DNA of 64,000 nt, from NCBI RefSeq assembly GCF_011927825.1, contig NZ_JAATJI010000001.1:2524001-2588000 (forward strand), in the 5' to 3' direction. Shown piece by piece: positions 44,625 to 52,181 of this stretch. Source of the DNA: Polymorphobacter fuscus (GTDB lineage: Bacteria; Pseudomonadota; Alphaproteobacteria; Sphingomonadales; Sphingomonadaceae). Below the pieces are notes generated by a model. It saw nothing but the letters and a program-made list of their open reading frames with translations. It did not search any database and was not told the origin of the DNA. Each line of letters opens with the position of its first letter. The first letter of the stretch is position 1. Position numbers and translations under genes: made by a program.

Positions 44625-45805
44625 CCGGCAGGGGTCGGCCGCTGCGGGCGCTGGCCGTGGTGGGGGCCGTCACCGTCTTTTGGTTCGCGGGGCGCGTGCC
44701 AGGGTTGGTGCAACGTTTCGATGCGACCATGGCGGCCTTGCACCCACAGCCGGCAGGGTCCGCGGCCACGGGTGCACCGCCGACGCTGCCGGAAGGGATT
44801 TTGGCCGATGCGGCAAACACCGTCACCGATCGCGGGGCCATCCGGCAGCACAGGCCGGGGCACGATCCCTTCCGGCCGACCCGCACTGTCGCCTTGCAGC
44901 CGCCCGTTGCAGCCGCCGGCGCGCCGCAACCCCAGGCATCAACCAGCGGCCTTGCTGTGCCCGCCGGTCCTGCCGCGCCGTTGCCGCCCGTGGCGGCCGC
45001 GGCGGTGCCGGGGTTCGACCTGGCCACACGCGCCTATGCCCGGCTCGCCGCCGGCGATCGCCGCGGTGCCGACGCCTTGTTCGGTGCCGCAATCGCTGCC
45101 GCCGACGCCGGGGGCGGGGCGCCCCAGGCTGCGGACTGGACACGCGCGCGGCAGCAGCTGCGCCGACGCTGGTCGGGCGACGCGTTCGTGCTGTTTCGCG
45201 ATGCCGGGACGCCGGGCGGGGCTGCGGCCAGTCCCGTGCTGGGCGGCGGCCAGTCGGGGGGCAGCTTGGCGTGGCGCATCGACCCGCTGGCGCGGCGGCC
45301 GCTGGCAGTCCTGGCGCGGGTGTATGCCGCGCACGACGACCGTGACCTGATCGACGGCAAGACGACGCAGGCGGCGCTGGGGGTGCGCTGGCAACCGTTG
45401 CCGGGGGTGAGCATTGCCGCCGAACGGTTGATCGCCGTCGGTCGGCAGACCAGCGGCGACTGGAATTTCCGCGTCGCGGTGGGTGGGGAACGGCAGCTGG
45501 GGCCGGTCAGGGTCGATGGCTATGGCGAGGCCGGCGCACGGGGCAATGGCGATGTCTATGCCGGCGGCGAGGCGCGTGCCGCGGTGCCGGTCGGCCGCGT
45601 GGCCGGTGTGGGATTGAGCGCCGGGCCGGGTGTGTGGGGCAGCATCCAGACAGGCTTTGTAACGGTCAGCCGGGTCGATGTCGGCGCCGGGGTCACGGGG
45701 CGCCTGCCGGCCGGCGTTGCGGTGCGCGCCGATTATCGCTGGCGGGTTGCCGGCAATGCGGCACCCATCAGCGGGCCGGCGGTGACGGTCTCCGTCGGCT
45801 TCTGA
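44621..45805 (+). CDS. NfrA C-terminal-domain-like outer membrane/periplasmic protein
   Basis: A 394-residue protein starting at GTG 44621 in a GTGA overlap with the glycosyltransferase gene. N-terminal hydrophobic segment (LRALAVVGAVTVFWFAGRVP), then a long Pro/Ala/Gly linker (about residues 45-125), one short TPR-like helix pair (ATRAYARLAAGDRRGADALF) and a C-terminal region resembling the NfrA_C domain: DDRDLIDGKTTQAALGVRW, then alternating beta strands to a terminal phenylalanine (VTVSVGF), suggesting a small beta-barrel. Full-length NfrA has many more TPRs; this is a reduced version. A role in export or anchoring of the glycan is inferred. Confidence 0.78.
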   Translation: MTGRGRPLRALAVVGAVTVFWFAGRVPGLVQRFDATMAALHPQPAGSAATGAPPTLPEGILADAANTVTDRGAIRQHRPGHDPFRPTRTVALQPPVAAAGAPQPQASTSGLAVPAGPAAPLPPVAAAAVPGFDLATRAYARLAAGDRRGADALFGAAIAAADAGGGAPQAADWTRARQQLRRRWSGDAFVLFRDAGTPGGAAASPVLGGGQSGGSLAWRIDPLARRPLAVLARVYAAHDDRDLIDGKTTQAALGVRWQPLPGVSIAAERLIAVGRQTSGDWNFRVAVGGERQLGPVRVDGYGEAGARGNGDVYAGGEARAAVPVGRVAGVGLSAGPGVWGSIQTGFVTVSRVDVGAGVTGRLPAGVAVRADYRWRVAGNAAPISGPAVTVSVGF

Positions 45806-45819
45806 TGCCCAGGAGCGTC

Positions 45820-45851
45820 TGCCCCCCGTTGCTGACCCGCAACGGGGGGCA
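45820..45851. terminator. Bidirectional terminator hairpin
   Basis: TGCCCCCCGTTG and CAACGGGGGGCA form a perfect 12-bp stem around an 8-base loop, between the convergent NfrA-like and MerR genes. A second small hairpin follows directly (CTAGCC, loop CTCCCC, GGCTAG at 45852-45869). There is no strong T-run, but stem strength and placement support termination in both directions. Confidence 0.75.
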
Positions 45852-45872
45852 CTAGCCCTCCCCGGCTAGCCC

Positions 45873-46574
45873 TTAACCATTGTCATTGGCGACACGGCGC
45901 CGCTCGCCGAGTTTCCTCAGCAGGGCGCGCGTGCGCAATTGCGACAACAGGTCGTTGATGACGGAAACACCGCGTTCGGCCATGTCGAGCGCCTGCGCCT
46001 CGCCGACCTGGCCAGCCGTGTGTTCCAGAAACAGGCGCATCTCCTGCGCGGTGACCCACTCGATGAAGTCGAGGTAGAAACGCATCTGCAGGCCGGTAAA
46101 CCCCAGTTGCTCGGTAAAGCCGATATCGGCCAGTTCCTTGATGCTGCCGAGAATGGCGGCGTCGCGCGCCGACATCAGCCCGTCGGCATCGATGCCGATC
46201 ATGCCGGTGGCGGCGTGATCGGCGATCACCGATGCGTCGATGCCCAGCTGGGCAGCGACGGCAGTCGCGGCGACGCGCGCCATGCCGCCGGCTTCAAGTC
46301 GCGCCGCCAGCAACGCATCGAGCATGGGAAACGCTGTCGGGGCCAGCCAGCGATCCCCGTCATCGGCATCGAGCAATGCGCGGATGACGGCGAGTGGCAG
46401 GAAGCGTTCTTCCTGCAGTCGCTTGATCGCACGCAGCCTGGTAACATGGGCGCCAGTGTACGATGCCGAATTGCGACTGGCGCGATCCGGTTCGGGCAGC
46501 AGACCTTCGCGAATATAGTAACGGATGGTTTCCCGCCCGACTCCGCTGGCCTTTTCAAGTTCGCGCATCCGCAT
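45873..46574 (-). CDS. MerR family transcriptional regulator
   Basis: A 233-residue regulator with an N-terminal MerR helix-turn-helix and wing (MRELEKASGVGRETIRYYIR, EGLLPEPDRASRNSASYTGA, HVTRLRAIKRLQEERFLPLA) and a long helical C-terminal domain without the cysteines of metal-sensing MerR proteins. The C-terminal part (LGFTGLQMRFYLDFIEWVTA) may bind an organic ligand. The start is ATG 46574 or the ATG two codons later. It is divergent from the DNA ligase gene with about 100 bases between, so it could act on that shared region. The target is unknown. Confidence 0.88.
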   Translation of the reverse strand: MRMRELEKASGVGRETIRYYIREGLLPEPDRASRNSASYTGAHVTRLRAIKRLQEERFLPLAVIRALLDADDGDRWLAPTAFPMLDALLAARLEAGGMARVAATAVAAQLGIDASVIADHAATGMIGIDADGLMSARDAAILGSIKELADIGFTEQLGFTGLQMRFYLDFIEWVTAQEMRLFLEHTAGQVGEAQALDMAERGVSVINDLLSQLRTRALLRKLGERRRVANDNG

Positions 46575-46677
46575 CGGGGCGCGGTTTCCTCCTGTATGAA
46601 GTGACAGCCCCTAGCAGCATTTGCCAGGCATGGCTATGCGGTCGCGCCGGCTCTTTGGGCGTGCTACCCATTTGCGC

Positions 46678-48276
46678 ATGCAGGCTTTTGCCGCCCTTCT
46701 CGACGCCCTGGTCTACACCCGGTCACGCCACGCCAAGTTGCGATTGATCGGCGATTATCTGCGCACGACGCCCGATCCCGACCGGGGCTGGGCGCTGGCG
46801 GCGCTGACCGGCGGGCTCGACCTGAAAATGGTGCAGCCGCGGTTGCTGCGCGACCTGATGACGGCCCGCGTCGACCCGGTCCTGTTCGCGCTGTCCTACG
46901 ACTTTGTCGGCGACATGGCGGAAACCGTGTCGTTGCTGTGGCCCGACCCGCCGGTGGCGGCGCCGCCGCCGTCGCTCGCCGATGTCGTCGACACGCTGGC
47001 GTCGGTGTCGCGTGCCGCAGCGCCGGGAGTGGTGGCGGGGTTGCTCGATCGGCTCGATGCGCCGGGACGCTATGCGTTGATCAAGCTGGCCACCGGAAGC
47101 ATGCGCGTCGGTGCCTCGGCACGGCTCGCCAAGACGGCGTTCGCGGAAAGCTTCGGCGTCGATGTCGGCGAGGTCGAAGAAATCTGGCACGGGCTGGTGC
47201 CGCCTTATGACCGGCTGTTCGCCTGGGCGACCGGGGCGGGGGCACGGCCCGATTCGGGCGGCGCCCCGGTGTTCCGCCCCTTCATGCTGGCGCAGCCGCT
47301 GGAAGGGGAAACGATCGACCTCGCCGATTTCGTCGCGGAATGGAAATGGGACGGCATCCGCGTCCAGGTGGTGCATGTGCCGGTCGCGGCCGGTGGCGAC
47401 GGCAGGACCAGGCTGTACAGCCGCACCGGCGACGATATCACCGGCAGCTTTCCCGATGTCGCCGGCGCCTTTGCCGCGCATGCGGCGCTGGACGGCGAAT
47501 TGCTGGTGCGCGGCGAGGCGCAGGGCCGGGATCAACATGGCGGCGCAGCGGCGAGCTTCAACGCGCTGCAGCAGCGGCTGGGACGCAAGGCGCCACCGGC
47601 GAAGCTGATGACCGAGGCACCGGCGTTCGTGCGCCTGTACGACGCGCTGGTAATCGGGGACGAAGACCTGCGGGCGTTGCCTTGGCACGCCCGCCGGGTC
47701 CGGCTGGACGACCTGGTGGCCACGCTCGATCCATCGCGCTTCGACCTTTCGGCGATCGTCGAGGCGCGCGACTTCGCGGCGCTGTCGGCCGTGCGCGACG
47801 CGGCGCGCGACGACGCCATCGAGGGGCTGATGTTGAAGCGGCGCGACAGCGCCTATGTCGCCGGCCGCCGCGCCGGGCTGTGGTACAAGTGGAAGCGCGA
47901 TCCGCTGACCGCCGATTGCGTGCTGATGTATGCCCAGCGCGGCCATGGCAAGCGCAGCAGCCTGTACAGCGATTTCACCTTCGGCTGCTGGGGTGCGCCG
48001 GGCGAATTGCTGCCGGTCGGCAAGGCCTATTTCGGCTTTACCGATGCCGAGCTGGCGATGCTCGACAAATGGGTGCGGTCGCACACCATCGGGCGCTTCG
48101 GGCCGGTCATCGAAGTCGAAAAGTCGCTGGTCGTCGAAATCGCCTTCGATTCGATCCACGTCAGCAAGCGCCACAAGTCCGGGCTGGCGATGCGCTTTCC
48201 GCGGATTGCGCGGATCCGTACCGACAAGCCGGCGGCGGAAGCCGATACCGTCGCGGCGCTGGCGCGCCTGGTCTGA
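46678..48276 (+). CDS. ATP-dependent DNA ligase
   Basis: A 532-residue ATP-dependent DNA ligase. N-terminal DNA-binding domain (about 1-200), nucleotidyltransferase domain with the adenylation lysine in EWKWDGIRVQVV (K223), LYSRTGDDITGSFP (motif Ia/III region), DGELLVRG, EGLMLKRRDSAY and WYKWKRDPLTADCV (motifs IV-V), then an OB-fold domain. It belongs to the bacterial repair-type ligases that usually sit beside a ligase-associated exonuclease, helicase and phosphoesterase; none of these is next to it here. The start is ATG 46678. It probably acts in repair, the replicative NAD ligase being encoded elsewhere. Confidence 0.93.
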   Translation: MQAFAALLDALVYTRSRHAKLRLIGDYLRTTPDPDRGWALAALTGGLDLKMVQPRLLRDLMTARVDPVLFALSYDFVGDMAETVSLLWPDPPVAAPPPSLADVVDTLASVSRAAAPGVVAGLLDRLDAPGRYALIKLATGSMRVGASARLAKTAFAESFGVDVGEVEEIWHGLVPPYDRLFAWATGAGARPDSGGAPVFRPFMLAQPLEGETIDLADFVAEWKWDGIRVQVVHVPVAAGGDGRTRLYSRTGDDITGSFPDVAGAFAAHAALDGELLVRGEAQGRDQHGGAAASFNALQQRLGRKAPPAKLMTEAPAFVRLYDALVIGDEDLRALPWHARRVRLDDLVATLDPSRFDLSAIVEARDFAALSAVRDAARDDAIEGLMLKRRDSAYVAGRRAGLWYKWKRDPLTADCVLMYAQRGHGKRSSLYSDFTFGCWGAPGELLPVGKAYFGFTDAELAMLDKWVRSHTIGRFGPVIEVEKSLVVEIAFDSIHVSKRHKSGLAMRFPRIARIRTDKPAAEADTVAALARLV

Positions 48277-48284
48277 TCGATCGG

Positions 48285-48319
48285 GTCGCCGGTCAAGTCG
48301 CCGGTCAAGTCGCCGGTCA
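48285..48319. repeat. 12-bp tandem repeat between convergent genes
   Basis: The unit GTCGCCGGTCAA is present twice and followed by an 11-base third copy (GTCGCCGGTCA). The array begins 9 bases after the DNA ligase stop, and the last copy contains the complement of the stop codon of the DUF4403 gene. Repeat number could vary between strains. Confidence 0.9.
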
Positions 48320-49852
48320 GGGCACCGGCCGCGGGTCGTAGCGCAGCGTGGCGGTGCCGGTGGTGTCGACCGGCATGTAGACGCCCTGGCCCAAGGGTTT
48401 GACAACGCCGTTGCGGACCTGGTCGATGCGGGCATCGAGAATGAAGTCGCCGACGCGCTTGTCCATCAGCGCGCGATCGATCTTGCCGAGCAGCTTGGCA
48501 TAGTCGCGGCCGAAATTCTGGGTCAGCCCGCCGCCGATGGCATCGAGAACGCCGGGCGACCGCGCCACCGCCAGCATGATGTCGAAGGTGGCATCGCCGC
48601 GGCCATCGATGGTCAGGTCGCGGACCCGCACTTGCTGGCTGCCGGGCTGGTTGTAGGGAATGCCGGTGGCCCAGACGGTGCCGGTCGTGCTGAAGGCTTC
48701 GCCGTCCGCGGCGACCTGCATCGGCAGGCCGATGGCAAGCCGATTGCCGGTCGTCGCATAGACGATGGGCTTGCCGAAGCGGACGTCGACCGGCCCGGCG
48801 CCGGGAACGACGATGGGTTGGCGCGCGAGCTTGCGGAGCGCCTTTTCCAGCACGGGTTCCAGTTCGGCATATTGGGCGACGATGGGAATGCGGATGGTGA
48901 AGCCCGCGTCCTGTGGAATGTCGGCCGGTGTCGGCAGCGGTGTCACCGGGGGGTCGGGCGGCCGTTCGCCGACAAAGCCTTCGGTGGTGGCCACGGCCTT
49001 CAGGTCGAGCACCAGCCGGTCGTCTTCGATCCGGTATCCGTTGTAGCGCAGTGCCTGCGGCGTGACCCGCAGCCATACCGGCGGGTTGCTGCGGTTGAGC
49101 ATGAGCGCGGTGAAAGCCTGTTTCCAGCCGCTTTCGATGCGGTCGCGGGGGTGGAGGCGGGCGAGATATTTCGTCGTATCGGCTTCCAGCCGGGCAATGA
49201 CCTTGGCCAACTGCGGATCGGCCTTGCTGGCAAAGGTGATGCGTTCGCCGAGCAGCGAGATGCCGGGCTTCTGCGTCCATTCATAATCGATCTCGACCTT
49301 GGCCGTCGGCTGCCAGTCGCCGACCATGCCGAGCCGGATGCGGGCATGGACATCGGCGGCGCCGGTGGCATCCTGGGTCTTGATCACATGGCCGATGTCC
49401 TTCGCGGCGATCGTTGCAGACACCGGCATGACCAGATCGATGACATTGCCTGACCCTGCCAGGCGGATCGGGCCGCGCGTGACTTCGCCGACGATGCGGC
49501 AGCTGATGTCGGGGGTGATGCGCGCATTGTCGAGGCCGACCGAGCAACCGGTCTTTTCGCATTTCAGCCCCTTGCATTTGAGCTTGGGGACGACACAGGC
49601 CGTCACCCGCGCCGCCTTCAGGCACGTCGTCTGCTTGTCGATTTCATGGACGATGTGCGGGACTTCGGCGTTGAGCGCGGCTTCCAGGTCTGCAATTCGC
49701 GCACTGATCGGGATGACGATGGTGGATGTCGGCGGCACGATCGGGGTGGCGGTCGTCACCCGCGGCGGTGCCAGATTGGTGTTCTTGCGTTCGCAGCCCG
49801 CGAGCAGCGCGAGCAACAGCGCGATCACGATGGGCAGACGAAACGACGGCAT
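48317..49852 (-). CDS. DUF4403 family lipoprotein
   Basis: A 511-residue protein with an N-terminal lipoprotein signal (MPSFRLPIVIALLLALLAGC; lipidation at C20). The mature part is the DUF4403 type: SAIVIPIS-like opening (TSTIVIPISARIADLEAALN), then two related halves, both with LxxxLxxxL helices and beta strands (ELEPVLEKALRKLARQPIVV; GVVKPLGQGVYMPVDTTGTA). Two such halves suggest a lipid-binding tubular fold, though the function is unproven. Cysteine-rich region at residues 75-115 (KLKCKGLKCEKTGC). The start is ATG 49852 with AAGGTG upstream. It is divergent from a beta-barrel gene. Confidence 0.85.
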   Translation of the reverse strand: MPSFRLPIVIALLLALLAGCERKNTNLAPPRVTTATPIVPPTSTIVIPISARIADLEAALNAEVPHIVHEIDKQTTCLKAARVTACVVPKLKCKGLKCEKTGCSVGLDNARITPDISCRIVGEVTRGPIRLAGSGNVIDLVMPVSATIAAKDIGHVIKTQDATGAADVHARIRLGMVGDWQPTAKVEIDYEWTQKPGISLLGERITFASKADPQLAKVIARLEADTTKYLARLHPRDRIESGWKQAFTALMLNRSNPPVWLRVTPQALRYNGYRIEDDRLVLDLKAVATTEGFVGERPPDPPVTPLPTPADIPQDAGFTIRIPIVAQYAELEPVLEKALRKLARQPIVVPGAGPVDVRFGKPIVYATTGNRLAIGLPMQVAADGEAFSTTGTVWATGIPYNQPGSQQVRVRDLTIDGRGDATFDIMLAVARSPGVLDAIGGGLTQNFGRDYAKLLGKIDRALMDKRVGDFILDARIDQVRNGVVKPLGQGVYMPVDTTGTATLRYDPRPVP

Positions 49853-50021
49853 TGCCAGGCACCTTCTGGTCGGCCGAGCGAGCCGTTGCCGTTTTGTCGC
49901 AGATTCCGCATTTTCGATCAACCGCGGCAGGGGCAGCGAACGGGTGCCGCGGGCGGATCGTAGGAAAAACGCGGCAGCCATGATATTTGCATCCAGCGAT
50001 CTTGTGCGCGGGGGCTTTCGC

Positions 50022-50846
50022 ATGCGGACTGGGCTTTTGCTGGCAGCGGCTCTTGGCGTGGCGTCGGCACCGGCGTGGGCCGAACGCCCCCGGGACCGGT
50101 TCTGGGCGCAGGGCGGTGGCTTTTTCACGACGGCAAATTCGAACATGCGGCTGGACAATGTGCTGCTCGGCAGCAGCGGCACGGCGATCGATTTCGAAAG
50201 TGACATCGGCTTGCCGACACATGACAGCCAGCCGATCGGCCTGGTCGGCGTCCGGTTGGGGCGGGCGGTCCGCATCGAAGGCGAATATTTCAGGCTCAAG
50301 CGCATCGGCAACCGCAGCGTTGCGGGGTCGATCGCCGTCGGCGAAACCGTGTTCAACGCCCAGGCCAATGTCGCCGGGCTGCTGCAGAGCACCACCTATC
50401 GCGTCGCGCTGGGCTATTCGCCGCTGCTGACCGACCGGGCCGAACTGGGCGTCGCGCTTGGCGGGCATATCACCAACTTCACCGTCCAATTGCTCGGCGC
50501 CGGAACCGTGACCACGGCCAATGGCAGCATTTCATCGGCGCTCGCTTCCGAACAGCGCAGCCAGCGCGCGCCGCTCCCGACGATCAGCGGCTATGGCAAT
50601 TATGTCCTGTCACCGGTGTTCGCGCTCAACGCCCGGGCCGACTGGCTGTCGCTCAGTGTCGGCGATTACAGCGGCAGCCTTGTCGAAGCGCAGGCGGGCG
50701 TGACGGCGCGGATCATCCGCAACGTCGGGCTCGGTGCGGGCTATCGCTACACCAACTACATCTTCCGGGCGCGCAAGCGCGATTTCACCGGCCGCCTGCA
50801 ATATGAATTCCATGGGCCGATCGTGTCTCTGGAAGTCGCCTTCTAG
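50022..50846 (+). CDS. Outer membrane beta-barrel protein
   Basis: A 274-residue exported protein. Signal peptide MRTGLLLAAALGVASAPAWA, then alternating hydrophobic strands typical of an 8- to 10-strand OmpA/OmpW-like barrel (VRLGRAVRIEGEYFRLKRIG, YRVALGYSPLLTDRAELGVA, VGLGAGYRYTNYIFRARKRD) and a C-terminal strand ending in phenylalanine (GPIVSLEVAF), the usual assembly signal. The start is ATG 50022, although ATG 49980 would add 14 residues before the signal peptide. The specific role is unknown. The tRNA-Gly gene follows 70 bases downstream. Confidence 0.83.
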   Translation: MRTGLLLAAALGVASAPAWAERPRDRFWAQGGGFFTTANSNMRLDNVLLGSSGTAIDFESDIGLPTHDSQPIGLVGVRLGRAVRIEGEYFRLKRIGNRSVAGSIAVGETVFNAQANVAGLLQSTTYRVALGYSPLLTDRAELGVALGGHITNFTVQLLGAGTVTTANGSISSALASEQRSQRAPLPTISGYGNYVLSPVFALNARADWLSLSVGDYSGSLVEAQAGVTARIIRNVGLGAGYRYTNYIFRARKRDFTGRLQYEFHGPIVSLEVAF

Positions 50847-50916
50847 GCAGCCGGCCGATGCGGTGCCGCGTTGACCGGGCGGGGACCGCTGTGGCAGACG
50901 CAAGGATGCTGGCGCT

Positions 50917-50990
50917 GCGGGTATAGCTCAATGGTAGAGCACTAGCCTTCCAAGCTTGTGATGCGGGTTCGATCCCCGCTACCCGCTCCA
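50917..50990 (+). tRNA. tRNA-Gly (anticodon TCC)
   Basis: Complete cloverleaf of 74 bases with encoded CCA. Acceptor GCGGGTA pairs with TACCCGC; the D-arm is GCTC-AATGGTAGA-GAGC-like; the anticodon loop CTTCCAA gives TCC, reading GGA/GGG; the T-arm GCGGG-TTCGATC-CCCGC is perfect. The anticodon stem CTAGC/GCTTG has one T-T mismatch at the second pair (positions 28-42). The discriminator base is T. It stands alone between a beta-barrel gene and a cytochrome gene at the edge of the photosynthesis cluster. Confidence 0.95.
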
Positions 50991-51111
50991 GTGCTGCCGG
51001 ACATCGCGGGTGCGGAACCTGTTGGCTTCCCGCGAGTTTCGACCTTGTGTTGAGAAACGGGATGACTGTGGATGATCCATGGTTGGCCATGCGCAAATCG
51101 GGGATAGAAAA

Positions 51112-51642
51112 ATGATCGCGACCAAAACTGCAATTCGTCTGGCAGCCGGCACCGCACTCATGGCGATGCTTGCCGCCTGCGGCGGGTCTGACAAGGCAGC
51201 CGATGCCACCACCGCGACCACGACGGCGGAAGTGACCACGCCGGCGATCCCTGAGGCGACAGCGCCCGCTGCCGCACCGGCGGCTGATACGGCCGCGACG
51301 GCAACGCCGGCTGCGGGGGTGACCCTGGCCAGCCTGACCGGCGATCCGGTCAAGGGCGAAAAGGTCTTTGGCCAGTGCCGGACCTGCCACGTCGTTGAAA
51401 AGGGCGTGAACCGCGTCGGTCCGTCGCTGTGGGGCGTTGTTGGCCGCCAGGCCGGCAGCATCGAAGGTTTCAAATATTCGCCCGCCAACAAGAACAGCGG
51501 CCTGACCTGGACCGACGAACAGCTGTTCACCTATCTTGAAGCGCCGCAGCAGGTCATCAAGGGTACCTACATGGCCTTCGCCGGCCTGAAGAACCCGCAG
51601 GACCGCGCCGACGTCATCGCCTATCTCAAGACCAAGGCGTGA
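51112..51642 (+). CDS. Lipoprotein class I cytochrome c
   Basis: A 176-residue cytochrome c attached to a membrane by lipid: the N-terminus IRLAAGTALMAMLAAC ends in a lipobox, followed by a roughly 60-residue flexible Ala/Thr/Pro linker (ATTATTTAEVTTPAIPEATA) and a c2-like haem domain with CRTCH, VNRVGPSLWGVVGRQAG and the axial methionine in GTYMAFAGLKNP. The layout (anchor, linker, haem) resembles membrane-tethered cytochromes that carry electrons between the bc1 complex and an oxidase or photosynthetic reaction centre. It lies next to the photosynthesis cluster, convergent with tspO. The ATG at 51112 is chosen for the signal. Confidence 0.9.
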   Translation: MIATKTAIRLAAGTALMAMLAACGGSDKAADATTATTTAEVTTPAIPEATAPAAAPAADTAATATPAAGVTLASLTGDPVKGEKVFGQCRTCHVVEKGVNRVGPSLWGVVGRQAGSIEGFKYSPANKNSGLTWTDEQLFTYLEAPQQVIKGTYMAFAGLKNPQDRADVIAYLKTKA

Positions 51643-51652
51643 ACTGAACGCC

Positions 51653-51674
51653 GGCCGGGACGTCCGTCCCGGCC
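51653..51674. terminator. Hairpin between cytochrome c gene and tspO
   Basis: GGCCGGGAC and GTCCCGGCC form a perfect 9-bp stem around GTCC, in the 43-base gap between two convergent genes. No T-run, but the position suggests transcript ends for both the cytochrome and the bchG-tspO operon. Confidence 0.65.
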
Positions 51675-51685
51675 AGCGCCGGCCG

Positions 51686-52168
51686 TTAGAATGGCCCGTT
51701 GAGCTGCACGATGGCGATGTTGAGCGCCCCGGCAAAGGTCACCCAGATCAGATAGGGGATCAGCAACAGCGCGGCCGGGCGTGAAAAACGCCAGCAGATG
51801 ATGATCAGCAGCGCAATCGACGCCCAGAGGAACCAGACTTCCGTGGCGGAGAGATCGGGGCGCTGCATCCGGAAAAACAGAAAGCTCCACAACAGGTTGA
51901 GAAACCCGTTGATGGCGAACAGGCCGATGACGACATCGCGCATCGTCTGCGACGGTGCCGCGAGCCAGGCCGTCGCCGCCGAAATCGCGCAAAGACCAAA
52001 AATCAGCGTCCACGCCGGCCCGAACAGGATATCGGGCGGCGCCCAGGCAGGCTTGGCCAGATCCTGATACCAGGGACCGAGCACGGTGATCGTTGCCCCC
52101 AGCGCGGCGATGAGCAGCGTTGTGACCGCCGCCACCGCCGCCGGGAGAACCCAACGGCCGGGATTCAT
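51686..52168 (-). CDS. tspO: TspO/MBR family tryptophan-rich sensory protein
   Basis: A 160-residue membrane protein with five hydrophobic helices and the family motif WYQDLAKPAWAPPDILFGPA, plus LLWSFLFFRMQRPDLSATEV and LLLIPYLIWVTFAGALN. TspO binds porphyrins; in Rhodobacter it lowers expression of photosynthesis genes in response to oxygen. The ATG at 52168 lies 13 bases after the bchP stop, so it is the last gene of a bchG-bch2-bchP-tspO unit. Its presence in the pigment operon fits a tetrapyrrole-sensing or export role. Confidence 0.92.
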   Translation of the reverse strand: MNPGRWVLPAAVAAVTTLLIAALGATITVLGPWYQDLAKPAWAPPDILFGPAWTLIFGLCAISAATAWLAAPSQTMRDVVIGLFAINGFLNLLWSFLFFRMQRPDLSATEVWFLWASIALLIIICWRFSRPAALLLIPYLIWVTFAGALNIAIVQLNGPF

Positions 52169-52181
52169 TCAGCGACGACCG

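Noticed and set aside
44823..45394. Overlapping arginine-rich frames opposite the NfrA-like gene
   Set aside because: Shadow frames in a very GC-rich Pro/Ala linker; no ribosome site or homology supports them.
50917..52168. Integrative element at the tRNA-Gly gene
   Set aside because: No integrase, excisionase or direct repeat of the tRNA 3' end is visible in the window.
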